Positions 7,632 through 15,397 of a DNA stretch of 15,737 nt are shown piece after piece. Each line of letters starts with the position of its first letter. Position 1 is the stretch's first letter. Origin of the DNA: an uncultured Tolumonas sp. (GTDB lineage: Bacteria > Pseudomonadota > Gammaproteobacteria > Enterobacterales > Aeromonadaceae); contig CAIZDF010000695.1 in assembly GCA_903931645.1 (NCBI GenBank), positions 1 to 15,737 on the forward strand. Direction: 5' to 3'. The notes beneath the pieces were generated by a model that saw only the letters and a list, made by a program, of their open reading frames with translations, ran no database searches and was not told where the DNA came from. The position numbers and the translations under genes are program-made.

Positions 7632-9451
7632 CAGTAGACATCCCTCTGGTAACGCTTGGCACGACGCAGTTCATTCACATATTCTTCGGCTTCTTCAGCG
7701 TTCTTACCGCCGTGTTCCACCACGATATTCACCAGTGCATCGTGAACATCTTTCGCCATTCGGTTGGCATCACCGCAGACATAAAAATGTGCGCCATCTT
7801 GCAGCCACTTCCACACTTCTGCGCCTCTGGCCTTTAATTTATCTTGTACGTAGATTTTATTCGCTTGATCACGACTGAAAGCTAAATCAATTTTAGTCAG
7901 CAGACCGCTCTTCACATATTTCTGCCATTCCACCTGATACAGGAAATCTTGCGTGAAATGCGGGTTGCCGAAGAACAACCAGTTTTTACCTTCTGCACCC
8001 TGGGCGTCACGTTCCTGGATAAAGGAACGGAATGGCGCGATACCAGTGCCCGGGCCGACCATGATCACAGGGGTATCAGGATTAGCTGGCAAACGGAAGT
8101 TATCGTTGTGTTCCACGAACACACGCACTTCACCACCATCTTGCACACGATCAGCCAGGAATGACGAGGCGCCACCAGAGCGCACAGCACCATCTTCCTG
8201 CGGATAACGCACCACACCGACAGTCAGATGCACTTCTTCTTCCACTTCAGACTGTGCCGACGCGATAGAGTACAAGCGCGGACTCAGAGCACGCAGTAAA
8301 CCCACCAGCTGTTCAGCCGTCAGTTTAGTTGGGAAGCGTTCTAATACATCGACAATCTGCGCTTTTGCTGCGAGCTTGCGGGTTTCATCTTTATCCGCCG
8401 CTAATTTCTTCAGTTTTTTATCAGAAGACATTTCGGCCAGACCAGTAATAAAAGCCGCATGCAGGCGGGTCAGTTCAAACTGATTGGTCAGCGCATCACT
8501 TAATGCAGCTGCTTTACCGGATACGGTTACCTGTTCATCACCAGTCAGACCTGTCAGCGCCAGAATTTCAGCTACCACGCTGGCATCATTATCAAACCAA
8601 ACACCTAACGCATCACCCGGTTGATAGGTAATACCTGAGCCTTCCAGATTGATCTCAAAATGACGGATATCTTTAGTGGAGTCACGACCCGTAATTTTCT
8701 GGTTGGTGCTCAGTGTCGCAGCAAAGGGGTTAAATTTGTCATACGCGCTGTGACCTGAAATAACTACAGCAGAACCACCTACTGTTGCCGCAGCGGGGGC
8801 TGCCGTTAATGTAGCAGCCAGTTTATCCAGAAAGCTCGCAGCCCAGGCATCAGCCGCAGCGCGATAATCGACATCCAGAATGGCGGCATCTTGCAGACGA
8901 GTTGCTTCTGCTTTCTCAAAGAACGCATCAAAATCTTTCGCAGTCTGGCAGAAGAATTCATAAGAAGAATCGCCCAGACCCAGTACCGCATATTGCAGAC
9001 CGAACAGCTTTCCAATTTTGCCGCCTTTCAGTTGCGCATGCAGATCAGCCGCCGCTTCTGGCGGCTCACCTTCACCGTAGGTGCTGGTGACGATCAGCAC
9101 ATGAGTTTCTTTCTTCAACTGCTTTGGTTTGTAGTCATTCATGGCCACCAGTGACACAGGAATACCACGCGCTTCAGCTTGTGCTTTCACACTCTCTGCC
9201 ACGCCTTTGGCATTGCCAGTTTGTGAACCCACCAGAATCGTCAGACTACCGGTTGGTTGTGCTGCCACAGGCGCAACAGCGGCCGTTGAGCCAGCAGAGA
9301 TAACGGCTCCGCCAGCGCCTTGTGCCAAACCAAATAAGAAGCCACTGGCCCAGATCAGTTCAGTCGGAGATAGATTTGCTACGGCTTCCGCCAGTTTAGA
9401 AAGATGCGGCCCCGCAATCGGACCTGCTAAAGATAGAGATTTGTCGCTCAT
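7631..9451 (-). CDS. cysJ: Sulfite reductase flavoprotein (alpha) subunit CysJ
   Basis: Passes electrons from NADPH through FAD and FMN to CysI; 606 residues (E. coli 599). The N-terminal helix [15 protein letters not shown] (28-42) is followed by an Ala/Gly-rich tether. The flavodoxin (FMN) domain is at about 69-215, with GSQTGNAKG (75-83), [11 protein letters not shown] (122-132) and [11 protein letters not shown]. An Ala-rich linker (217-226) leads to the FAD domain, with the insertion around residues 290-375, PRLYSIAS (391-398) and GGASSFLAD (426-434). The NADPH domain has [14 protein letters not shown] (464-477), [19 protein letters not shown] (556-561) and the conserved C-terminal RYQRDVY, whose tyrosine stacks on FAD in the family. 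The start has AGGAA about eight bases upstream. This is the first gene of cysJIH. Confidence 0.97.
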   Translation of the reverse strand: MSDKSLSLAGPIAGPHLSKLAEAVANLSPTELIWASGFLFGLAQGAGGAVISAGSTAAVAPVAAQPTGSLTILVGSQTGNAKGVAESVKAQAEARGIPVSLVAMNDYKPKQLKKETHVLIVTSTYGEGEPPEAAADLHAQLKGGKIGKLFGLQYAVLGLGDSSYEFFCQTAKDFDAFFEKAEATRLQDAAILDVDYRAAADAWAASFLDKLAATLTAAPAAATVGGSAVVISGHSAYDKFNPFAATLSTNQKITGRDSTKDIRHFEINLEGSGITYQPGDALGVWFDNDASVVAEILALTGLTGDEQVTVSGKAAALSDALTNQFELTRLHAAFITGLAEMSSDKKLKKLAADKDETRKLAAKAQIVDVLERFPTKLTAEQLVGLLRALSPRLYSIASAQSEVEEEVHLTVGVVRYPQEDGAVRSGGASSFLADRVQDGGEVRVFVEHNDNFRLPANPDTPVIMVGPGTGIAPFRSFIQERDAQGAEGKNWLFFGNPHFTQDFLYQVEWQKYVKSGLLTKIDLAFSRDQANKIYVQDKLKARGAEVWKWLQDGAHFYVCGDANRMAKDVHDALVNIVVEHGGKNAEEAEEYVNELRRAKRYQRDVY

Positions 9452-9508
9452 ATGCCAATTCCTGCATTAAGAATGCTGTCAGCTTACAAGCAGAATCGGT
9501 ACTTCACA

Positions 9509-9556
9509 AAGAATTTATCGAAATTCTTAATATAGAAATGTCATATCTATAGTTAA
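9509..9556 (-). promoter_or_regulatory. Possible cysJ promoter with nearby inverted repeats
   Basis: Read on the minus strand, TATATT at 9534-9529 could be a -10 box, with TTAACT at 9556-9551 as a weak -35 box 16 bases away. The implied start near 9522 gives a leader of about 70 bases. Two inverted repeats coincide with it: arms AAGAATTT / AAATTCTT at 9509-9528 around the putative +1, and TATAGA / TCTATA at 9531-9551 between the boxes. The cysJIH operon is activated by CysB in enterobacteria, usually through sites just upstream of a poor -35. The AT-rich bases 9557-9600 would be the place to look. All of this is a proposal from pattern alone. Confidence 0.35.
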
Positions 9557-9648
9557 AATGTGGATATAAAAGGCATAAGAAAGAGGGAATCAGCCGATTT
9601 CCCAGAAATCAAGCCGAAGAAGGCTAAAAAATACGCAAGAATGTGCAT

Positions 9649-9680
9649 AAAAAAAGAGGATGCCATAAATAACATCCTCT
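9649..9680 (-). terminator. Rho-independent terminator of the outer-membrane protein gene
   Basis: On the minus strand AGAGGATG (9680-9673) pairs with CATCCTCT (9662-9655) around a ten-base loop and is followed directly by a run of six T (plus-strand A run 9649-9654). It lies 41 bases after the stop of the beta-barrel gene and isolates it from cysJ. The other bases between 9452 and 9721 hold only the possible cysJ promoter; I see no gene there. Confidence 0.85.
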
Positions 9681-9721
9681 CATCTGCTTATCGGTATTAT
9701 ATTTTTTCTATATCGAAAAAA

Positions 9722-10369
9722 TTAATAACGCAGCTCGGCGCCTAAGAACCAATTTGCCATGTGTTGAGACAAATCAATACTGTCTTTATCGTAATCAACA
9801 CGGACATTACGATAGCCCGCACGCGCTTTAAGTTTCAAAGTGTCTTCTGGGAATACGTTGTAACTGACCCCAGCTTTCCAATCATGTGAATGATCGCTAT
9901 CCCAGCGGGATAAACGGGCATCAGCAAACAAGCCAAAATCACTACCAGGGATTGGCGCTTCGGCGGCGCCATACAACATAATGGCATCGTTGGAATAATC
10001 CTGACTGTGATTCAAAGTGCCTTCATAACGACGCACGTTCAAACCCGCGTTTAATGTCAGTTCCTGTACCTCGATTGGTGAATAATAAAACGCAAAATCG
10101 TAGGTTCTCAGTTTGTTATTAAACCCAGCCGCATTTGAAGAGAGATCGGTGGCTTGAAAATTAACATTTGGCACCATCAACAGCGGATGGCGGAAATCCA
10201 GAAAAGTTGTCCAGTGGCTGTTTTTATCGAAATCGCCATGGCCTTGCGCTGTACCACTCATGTCGGAATACATGTAGTCCAGACCGCCACCGATGCTAAT
10301 GTCATCAGCGTGTGCGGCACCAGCCACCAGTAAAGATGCAGCTAGCAGACTTAAGCTGTATTTGTTCAT
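9722..10369 (-). CDS. Small outer-membrane beta-barrel protein (TIGR04219-like)
   Basis: Secreted protein of 215 residues. A signal peptide is clear: NKYS, a hydrophobic core LSLLAASLLVAGA, and an AHA cleavage site after residue 21, leaving about 194 mature residues. The mature part alternates polar and hydrophobic residues as expected for beta strands (YDFAFYYSP, LTLNAGLNVRRYEG, LKLKARAGYRNVRVDY) and ends FLGAELRY, with the terminal aromatic residue recognised by the Bam assembly machinery. The motif FRHPLLMVPNVNFQATDLSS resembles the TIGR04219 family of outer-membrane proteins in Vibrio, Shewanella and Aeromonas relatives. I recall that family only loosely, so the family name is tentative and the function is unknown. 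GGAG lies about eight bases before the start. It follows gltX by 56 bases and has its own terminator. Confidence 0.85.
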   Translation of the reverse strand: MNKYSLSLLAASLLVAGAAHADDISIGGGLDYMYSDMSGTAQGHGDFDKNSHWTTFLDFRHPLLMVPNVNFQATDLSSNAAGFNNKLRTYDFAFYYSPIEVQELTLNAGLNVRRYEGTLNHSQDYSNDAIMLYGAAEAPIPGSDFGLFADARLSRWDSDHSHDWKAGVSYNVFPEDTLKLKARAGYRNVRVDYDKDSIDLSQHMANWFLGAELRY

Positions 10370-10384
10370 GTTGGAGCTCCCATC

Positions 10385-10416
10385 ATTGTTAACAATAGAG
10401 GCGGTTGCCCGCCCCT
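10385..10416 (-). promoter_or_regulatory. Hairpin and 12-bp palindrome between gltX and the outer-membrane protein gene
   Basis: On the minus strand, AGGGGCGG and CCGCCTCT (10416-10409 with 10404-10397) form an 8-bp stem with one G-T wobble, closed by the tetraloop GCAA. The next 12 bases, ATTGTTAACAAT (10396-10385), are a perfect palindrome. No real T-run follows the hairpin, so this is not a textbook terminator. It may be a partial terminator or processing site below gltX, with the palindrome as an operator or second hairpin just above the next gene's ribosome site. Confidence 0.45.
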
Positions 10417-10425
10417 GATATTAAT

Positions 10426-11832
10426 TTATTCAGCCGCTGGCAACAGCGCCAGCACTTTGTCCAGACGCGCTAATACGCGTTCTTTGCCAATCAATTGCAT
10501 TACCGCATCAATAGACGGTGATTGGCCAACACCGGTTACTGCTACACGCAGCGGCATACCGACTTTGCCCATGCCTAAATTCAATTCTGTCGCTGTGTCT
10601 TGAATCACCTGATGCAACGCTTCAGTTTCCCAGCTGTCTAATGCCGCCAGTTTCGTGCGGATCAACGCCAGTGGTTCACGCGCAGCGGCTTTCAGATGTT
10701 TCTTAGCTGCCGCTTCGTCAATTGCTTCATACTCTTCGTAGAAATAACGGCTCTGTTGCGCCAGTTCACGCAAGGTATGGCAACGTTCCGCCAACATACC
10801 GATGATCGCGGTCAGTGCCGGGCCATTTTTATAATCGATACCCAGATCGTTCATTTGCCACTCCAGATGCGAAGCGACATACACTGGATCCATGGTGCGG
10901 ATATAATGGTTGTTCAGCCATTTCAGTTTTTCAGTGTTAAACGCAGAAGCTGATTTGCTGATATTGTCGAGGCTGAACAGTTTGATCATCTCTTCACGAG
11001 AGAAAATTTCCTGATCACCATGTGACCAACCCAGACGCACCAGATAGTTCAGCACCGCTTCCGGCAAGTAACCGTCATCGCGGTATTGCATCACACCCAC
11101 CGCACCATGACGTTTGGACAGCTTGGCACCGTCATCCCCCAAAATCATCGATACATGGGCAAACTCAGGTACTGGCGCACCCAGTGCATGATAGATGTTG
11201 ATCTGACGTGGCGTGTTGTTGATATGGTCTTCACCACGTACTACCTGAGTGATCTGCATATCCCAGTCGTCCACTACTACGCAGAAGTTGTAAGTAGGCA
11301 CACCATCAGTACGACGGATGATCAAATCATCCAGCTCGGTGTTCGCGAATTCGATACGGCCACGCACGTGGTCATCAAACGCCACCACGCCTTCCTGCGG
11401 GTTATGGAAGCGAATAACATGCGGTTCATCATCAGCATGATGTTCATCGCTATCACGGCAATGACCGTCATAACGTGGTTTTTCACCGTTTGCCATTTGC
11501 GCTTCACGTAATGTTTCCAGACGTTCTTTCGAGCAGTAGCATTTGTACGCTTTACCTTCCGCCAACAATTGATCGATCAGCTGGTTATAACGGTCAAAAC
11601 GTTTGGTCTGGTAATAAGGGCCTTCATCCCAGTCAAAACCTAACCATGTCATGCCTTCCATAAGTGCATCAATGGCCGCCTGAGTAGAACGTTCAGTGTC
11701 GGTATCTTCGATACGCAGAACAAACTCGCCACCCTGACTTTTAGCGAATAACCAGGAGTAGAGTGCAGTACGGGCACCACCAATGTGCAATAAGCCGGTC
11801 GGGCTCGGCGCAAAACGGGTTTTGACTTTCAT
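10426..11832 (-). CDS. gltX: Glutamyl-tRNA synthetase GltX
   Basis: Charges tRNA-Glu with glutamate; class I synthetase, 468 residues (E. coli 471). The open frame extends to 11931, but ATG 11832 gives the canonical start [13 protein letters not shown] and has AAGGA five bases upstream. The HIGH-type motif is HIGG (16-19) and the KMSKS-type motif is KLSKR (237-241). The zinc-knuckle cysteines C98, C100 and C125 are kept, while the fourth ligand position known in E. coli (H127) is aspartate here. Other landmarks are RIEDTD (40-45), RRTDG and [12 protein letters not shown] (199-210). The C-terminal anticodon-binding domain ends with [15 protein letters not shown] and a short basic tail. Some gammaproteobacteria have tRNA genes beside gltX; I see none here. 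Confidence 0.97.
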   Translation of the reverse strand: MKVKTRFAPSPTGLLHIGGARTALYSWLFAKSQGGEFVLRIEDTDTERSTQAAIDALMEGMTWLGFDWDEGPYYQTKRFDRYNQLIDQLLAEGKAYKCYCSKERLETLREAQMANGEKPRYDGHCRDSDEHHADDEPHVIRFHNPQEGVVAFDDHVRGRIEFANTELDDLIIRRTDGVPTYNFCVVVDDWDMQITQVVRGEDHINNTPRQINIYHALGAPVPEFAHVSMILGDDGAKLSKRHGAVGVMQYRDDGYLPEAVLNYLVRLGWSHGDQEIFSREEMIKLFSLDNISKSASAFNTEKLKWLNNHYIRTMDPVYVASHLEWQMNDLGIDYKNGPALTAIIGMLAERCHTLRELAQQSRYFYEEYEAIDEAAAKKHLKAAAREPLALIRTKLAALDSWETEALHQVIQDTATELNLGMGKVGMPLRVAVTGVGQSPSIDAVMQLIGKERVLARLDKVLALLPAAE

Positions 11833-11837
11833 GGGCT

Positions 11838-11842
11838 TCCTT
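11838..11842 (-). promoter_or_regulatory. Ribosome binding site that fixes the gltX start
   Basis: AAGGA on the minus strand, five bases before ATG 11832. The open frame runs 33 codons further upstream, but that extension has no family counterpart and would cover the probable promoter. Confidence 0.75.
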
Positions 11843-11879
11843 GTGACTGGAATTATTTCAGGACTTTCGGATAGATCAC

Positions 11880-11885
11880 ATTCTA
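11880..11885 (-). promoter_or_regulatory. Possible gltX promoter -10 box
   Basis: On the minus strand TAGAAT (within GTGTTAGAATGTG) matches TATAAT at five of six positions, and lies about 48 bases before the gltX start codon, a reasonable leader length. No good -35 box sits 16-18 bases upstream; the T-rich TTTTTC is a poor match. The start point is unproven. Confidence 0.35.
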
Positions 11886-12031
11886 ACACTCGCCTGCGCA
11901 GAGAAAAACCATCACCCGCAACTGAACTCACACCAGAGCAGAATAATTACAGCTACACTCAGCAAGGCAGATATCTCAATGAGTTAATGGACACCAATGA
12001 TTTAACCTTACCGACGAACAGAGACCACCAC

Positions 12032-15000
12032 ATGGAATTTCCAATCCAATTCTGGCAACCAAGTGATGAGCAAGCACTGCTGATCATGGATGAGTACAAT
12101 CTGTGGTTGGTTTTGTTATCCATTGTGGTGGTTATCTTTGCCGCGTTTATGGCTTTTTTCATTGTCGGGCAAGCGCAACGCGCGCATCAAAATATCACCC
12201 AAAGAGCCATGTTACTGGCTGGCGGATTTGGTTTAGGCGGCGGCATCTGGGCTATGCATTTCATAGGCATGCTCGCGTGCCCTCTGCATACCTATGTGAG
12301 TTACGACCTTACCTTGACGCTGATTTCGCTAATTCCCAGCATTGCCGCATCCTGGTTAGCTTTATCATTATTCATTGATCATCCAAACTCCTATTTCCGG
12401 CTATTTGAAGGTGGGCTCATTTTAGGCAGTGGCATCGCCATCATGCATCTAACCGGCATCCGTGCGATGCAATTGGATGCTGCCATTCGTTATGATGCAG
12501 CCTTATTTAGCATCTCTTTACTCATAGGCATCGTGTTCTCAACCCTCGCGCTCTGGGTTTATTTCCGCCAAACACAATGGCGTAAAACGTTTGGGAATAC
12601 GGCACATATGTTACTCAGCAGCATCTTGATTGGTGTAGCGACGGCTGGCATGCATTACAGCAACATGGCCGCTTTGCGTCTGGTTGCTATGCCACATAAA
12701 GACATATCGCTGGGAAATATGCAGCCGGAATACCTCAGCATCATGATTGCGTTGATCACATTGATTGTTATTCTGCTGATTGTGGCTACCAGCGGTTTAA
12801 TGCGTTACCGCGATATGTTGGAGCATCTGCGTATCAATGAAACCCGCTTTCGTTCCGTGATTGATACCGCCGTTACCGGCATTGTGATCACCGATATGCG
12901 TGGACATATCCAGCAATTTAACCGCGCCGCTGAAGAGATCTTCGGTTGGTCCGCCGATGAAATTCTAGGTAAAAATGTCAACCGCTTAACACTGATGCCC
13001 GTGCAGCTCAGCCGCATGGTTTATATGCTGCATCATGACGAACCACTGCGTGCAGACCGAACTTGGGTTATTCAGGGTATTCGTAAATCTGGCAAAACCT
13101 TTCCCCTACAGTTGTCAGTCGGGCACATGCACATTCCAGGTGAAGAGTTATTTGTTGGTTTCGTCGAAGACATCAGTAAACGCCATCAAGTGGAAATTGC
13201 ACTGCGGGATAACGAGCAGCAATTTCGTTCGCTGATCTCAAATATGCCCGGCGTTTCTTATCGTGCCCTTCCGGAAGATAACCGCCCATTAGTGTTTGTC
13301 AGCGATGCTGTTATTGAACTGACCGGCTATCCGTCTTTTGATTTCATCAATAAACGCCAAGAGCTGAATTTTAACTCCTTGATTCACCCTGATGACTGGG
13401 ATCGGGTGCAGGAAGCTATTGCCGATGGTGTATGGGCTCGTCAGCCTTATACCGTGGAGTATCGCTTACGCAACCGCGACGGTGAATACCACTGGGTATG
13501 GGAACACGGCAGCAGCGTGTTTGATGATCGCGGTCAGCTGGTATGGTTAGATGGCGTGATCTTTGATATTTCCGAACGTCACGCCATGGAGCAAGCGCTG
13601 GTGGAAGCCAAAAACCGCGCTGAACAAGCGGCGGCCGCCAAAACTGCCTTCCTGGCCAACATGAGTCATGAGATCCGCACGCCGATGAATGCCATCATCG
13701 GTTTCACTGATGTCGTACTGACCTCTAATCTGCAACCAGAGCAGCGGCAGCACTTAGAAACAATCCGCCAATCAGCAAAATCGCTACTGCGGCTTTTGAA
13801 TGACATCCTCGATACCGCCAAAATGGAGCGCGGCAGCATTGAGCTGGAAGAGATTGATTTTTCACTGTCTGAGTTACTACAAGAATTAACGCAGTCATTA
13901 GAGATTGGCGCTCGCAATAAAGGGTTGCAGCTCATCTTACAACAAGCCCCTGACTTACCACCTTTTCTGAAAGGTGATCCACTGCGTTTACGGCAAGTGC
14001 TGACCAATCTGATTGGTAATGCCATCAAGTTCACCGAACATGGCCAAGTCGTGTTATCCATTACCCGAGAACAGGATCAGCTGCATTTTAATATTCAGGA
14101 TACCGGGATCGGGATTGCCAGTGAGCGGCTGGAACGAATATTCGAGCCCTTCACGCAAGCAGATGCGTCCGTTACCCGACGTTACGGTGGCACCGGGCTT
14201 GGTACAACCATCTGCAAACAATTAGTAGAACTGATGGGCGGCAAGATCTGGCTGGATAGTCTGGTCGGTGTGGGCACTCACTTTCATGTGCTGCTGCCTA
14301 TTGTCGTCGGGGAAGCCCCTGCGGCATTAGCACCACAAGCAGCTCTCAATTTACCAGCACTCAATATTTTGGTGGCAGATGACGTACAGCAAAATCTGGA
14401 TCTGCTGGCGCTAATTTTGCGCGAGCGTGGACATAAAATCACTCTGGCACACGACGGTCATGAAGCAGTTGAGCTGGCACGGGAACGGCAGTTCGATCTG
14501 ATCTTGATGGATGTACAAATGCCGGGCATGGATGGGCTCACCGCGACACGTCAGATCCGCCAATATGAACAGGAAAAACATCAGCCGCCAATTCCAGTGA
14601 TCGCCCTGACAGCCAGCGTATTTCAGGATGATCGCTTCGCAGCCCGAGATGCCGGCATGGATGGTTTTGCTTCCAAACCCATCGATATCGAAAAATTACT
14701 GCTGGAAATAGCCCGAGTATTGAAGCTGGAACTTAGCCCATGGCCGCTGCAATCAAGCGCATCAACGTCATCACAAGCTACGGATGAAACACCGCTGATC
14801 CCCGGCTTACATTATCAGCAAGGTTTAAAATTATGGGGGCAACCACAAGCCTATCGGCAGGCATTACTGCGATTTGCTAATGAATATCAGATATCACTGA
14901 GCCAATTACAACAAATCTTCGCCAATGCCGAACAAGGACGCTACTACGCACATAAACTGAAAGGCGTTTGTAATAATCTTGCTTTAAAACAATTAGCTGC

Positions 15001-15397
15001 TTTAGCGCAAAAACTGGAAAGTTACTGTTTATTGCGTGAAGAAATAGCGCCTGCACTAGTAGAACGGCTCGCTGAAGGGCTTAATAAAACCTCACAAGCC
15101 TTACAAATCTGGGGACAAAATAAATCCATTACTGTGACTGATAACGAAGACAGCAACGAATCTCCGTTAGATATCAGCGCATTATTAAAAGCTGCACTAG
15201 AGTTAAAACAAGCACTAAAACATGGTGAGTTAAACGATGAAGCTCTGCAATTATTGGCCAAACAGCTACCGAAAAAAGAGTTACATCCCGAATGGATAAC
15301 CTTGCGTAACGCATTAGATAGTTTCGAATTTGAGGAAGCATTACAGGCATTGGAACGGCTATATCAACCTTACCAAACCAAAGGGACCAACGCATGA
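12032..15397 (+). CDS. MHYT-PAS-PAS hybrid histidine kinase with receiver and HPt domains
   Basis: Inner-membrane sensor kinase, 1121 residues from ATG 12032. The N-terminal seven-helix MHYT domain (about 22-260) has three signature copies, MHFIGM (75-80), MHLTGI (138-143) and MHYSNM (207-212); the family is predicted to bind copper and sense oxygen, CO or NO. Two PAS domains follow, at about 269-390 and 394-520, the second with HPDDW and the YTVEYRLRNRDGEYHWVWEHG type of end. HisKA has phospho-acceptor H546 in NMSHEIRTPMN. The ATPase domain has N663 in the N box, DTGIGI (690-695) and GGTGLGTTI. The receiver domain has D827 in LMDVQMPGMDG and the SKP lysine. The HPt domain has H974 in AHKLKG. 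A helical tail of about 90 residues ends the protein. The start is uncertain: ATG 11987 would add 15 residues, neither has a good ribosome site, and the frame stays open further upstream into gltX. The stop overlaps the next gene by 4 bases. Confidence 0.93.
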   Translation: MEFPIQFWQPSDEQALLIMDEYNLWLVLLSIVVVIFAAFMAFFIVGQAQRAHQNITQRAMLLAGGFGLGGGIWAMHFIGMLACPLHTYVSYDLTLTLISLIPSIAASWLALSLFIDHPNSYFRLFEGGLILGSGIAIMHLTGIRAMQLDAAIRYDAALFSISLLIGIVFSTLALWVYFRQTQWRKTFGNTAHMLLSSILIGVATAGMHYSNMAALRLVAMPHKDISLGNMQPEYLSIMIALITLIVILLIVATSGLMRYRDMLEHLRINETRFRSVIDTAVTGIVITDMRGHIQQFNRAAEEIFGWSADEILGKNVNRLTLMPVQLSRMVYMLHHDEPLRADRTWVIQGIRKSGKTFPLQLSVGHMHIPGEELFVGFVEDISKRHQVEIALRDNEQQFRSLISNMPGVSYRALPEDNRPLVFVSDAVIELTGYPSFDFINKRQELNFNSLIHPDDWDRVQEAIADGVWARQPYTVEYRLRNRDGEYHWVWEHGSSVFDDRGQLVWLDGVIFDISERHAMEQALVEAKNRAEQAAAAKTAFLANMSHEIRTPMNAIIGFTDVVLTSNLQPEQRQHLETIRQSAKSLLRLLNDILDTAKMERGSIELEEIDFSLSELLQELTQSLEIGARNKGLQLILQQAPDLPPFLKGDPLRLRQVLTNLIGNAIKFTEHGQVVLSITREQDQLHFNIQDTGIGIASERLERIFEPFTQADASVTRRYGGTGLGTTICKQLVELMGGKIWLDSLVGVGTHFHVLLPIVVGEAPAALAPQAALNLPALNILVADDVQQNLDLLALILRERGHKITLAHDGHEAVELARERQFDLILMDVQMPGMDGLTATRQIRQYEQEKHQPPIPVIALTASVFQDDRFAARDAGMDGFASKPIDIEKLLLEIARVLKLELSPWPLQSSASTSSQATDETPLIPGLHYQQGLKLWGQPQAYRQALLRFANEYQISLSQLQQIFANAEQGRYYAHKLKGVCNNLALKQLAALAQKLESYCLLREEIAPALVERLAEGLNKTSQALQIWGQNKSITVTDNEDSNESPLDISALLKAALELKQALKHGELNDEALQLLAKQLPKKELHPEWITLRNALDSFEFEEALQALERLYQPYQTKGTNA

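Noticed and set aside
5210..9451. cysJIH as a recently acquired or unusual variant
   Set aside because: Gene order, lengths, overlaps and all cofactor residues match the enterobacterial operon; no mobile-element remnants or repeats flank it.
9560..9745. Plus-strand 61-codon frame between cysJ and the outer-membrane protein gene
   Set aside because: It has no convincing ribosome site and runs through the minus-strand terminator at 9649-9680 into the end of the beta-barrel gene. Its lysine-rich composition simply reflects the AT-rich spacer.
11783..12031. N-terminal extension of the hybrid kinase to the ATG at 11783
   Set aside because: The extension overlaps the start of gltX on the other strand, has no recognisable domain, and is low in hydrophobic pattern; the MHYT domain begins after 12032.
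11833..12031. tRNA genes beside gltX
   Set aside because: I looked for a cloverleaf with GTTCGA-type T-loop and CCA end on both strands and found none.
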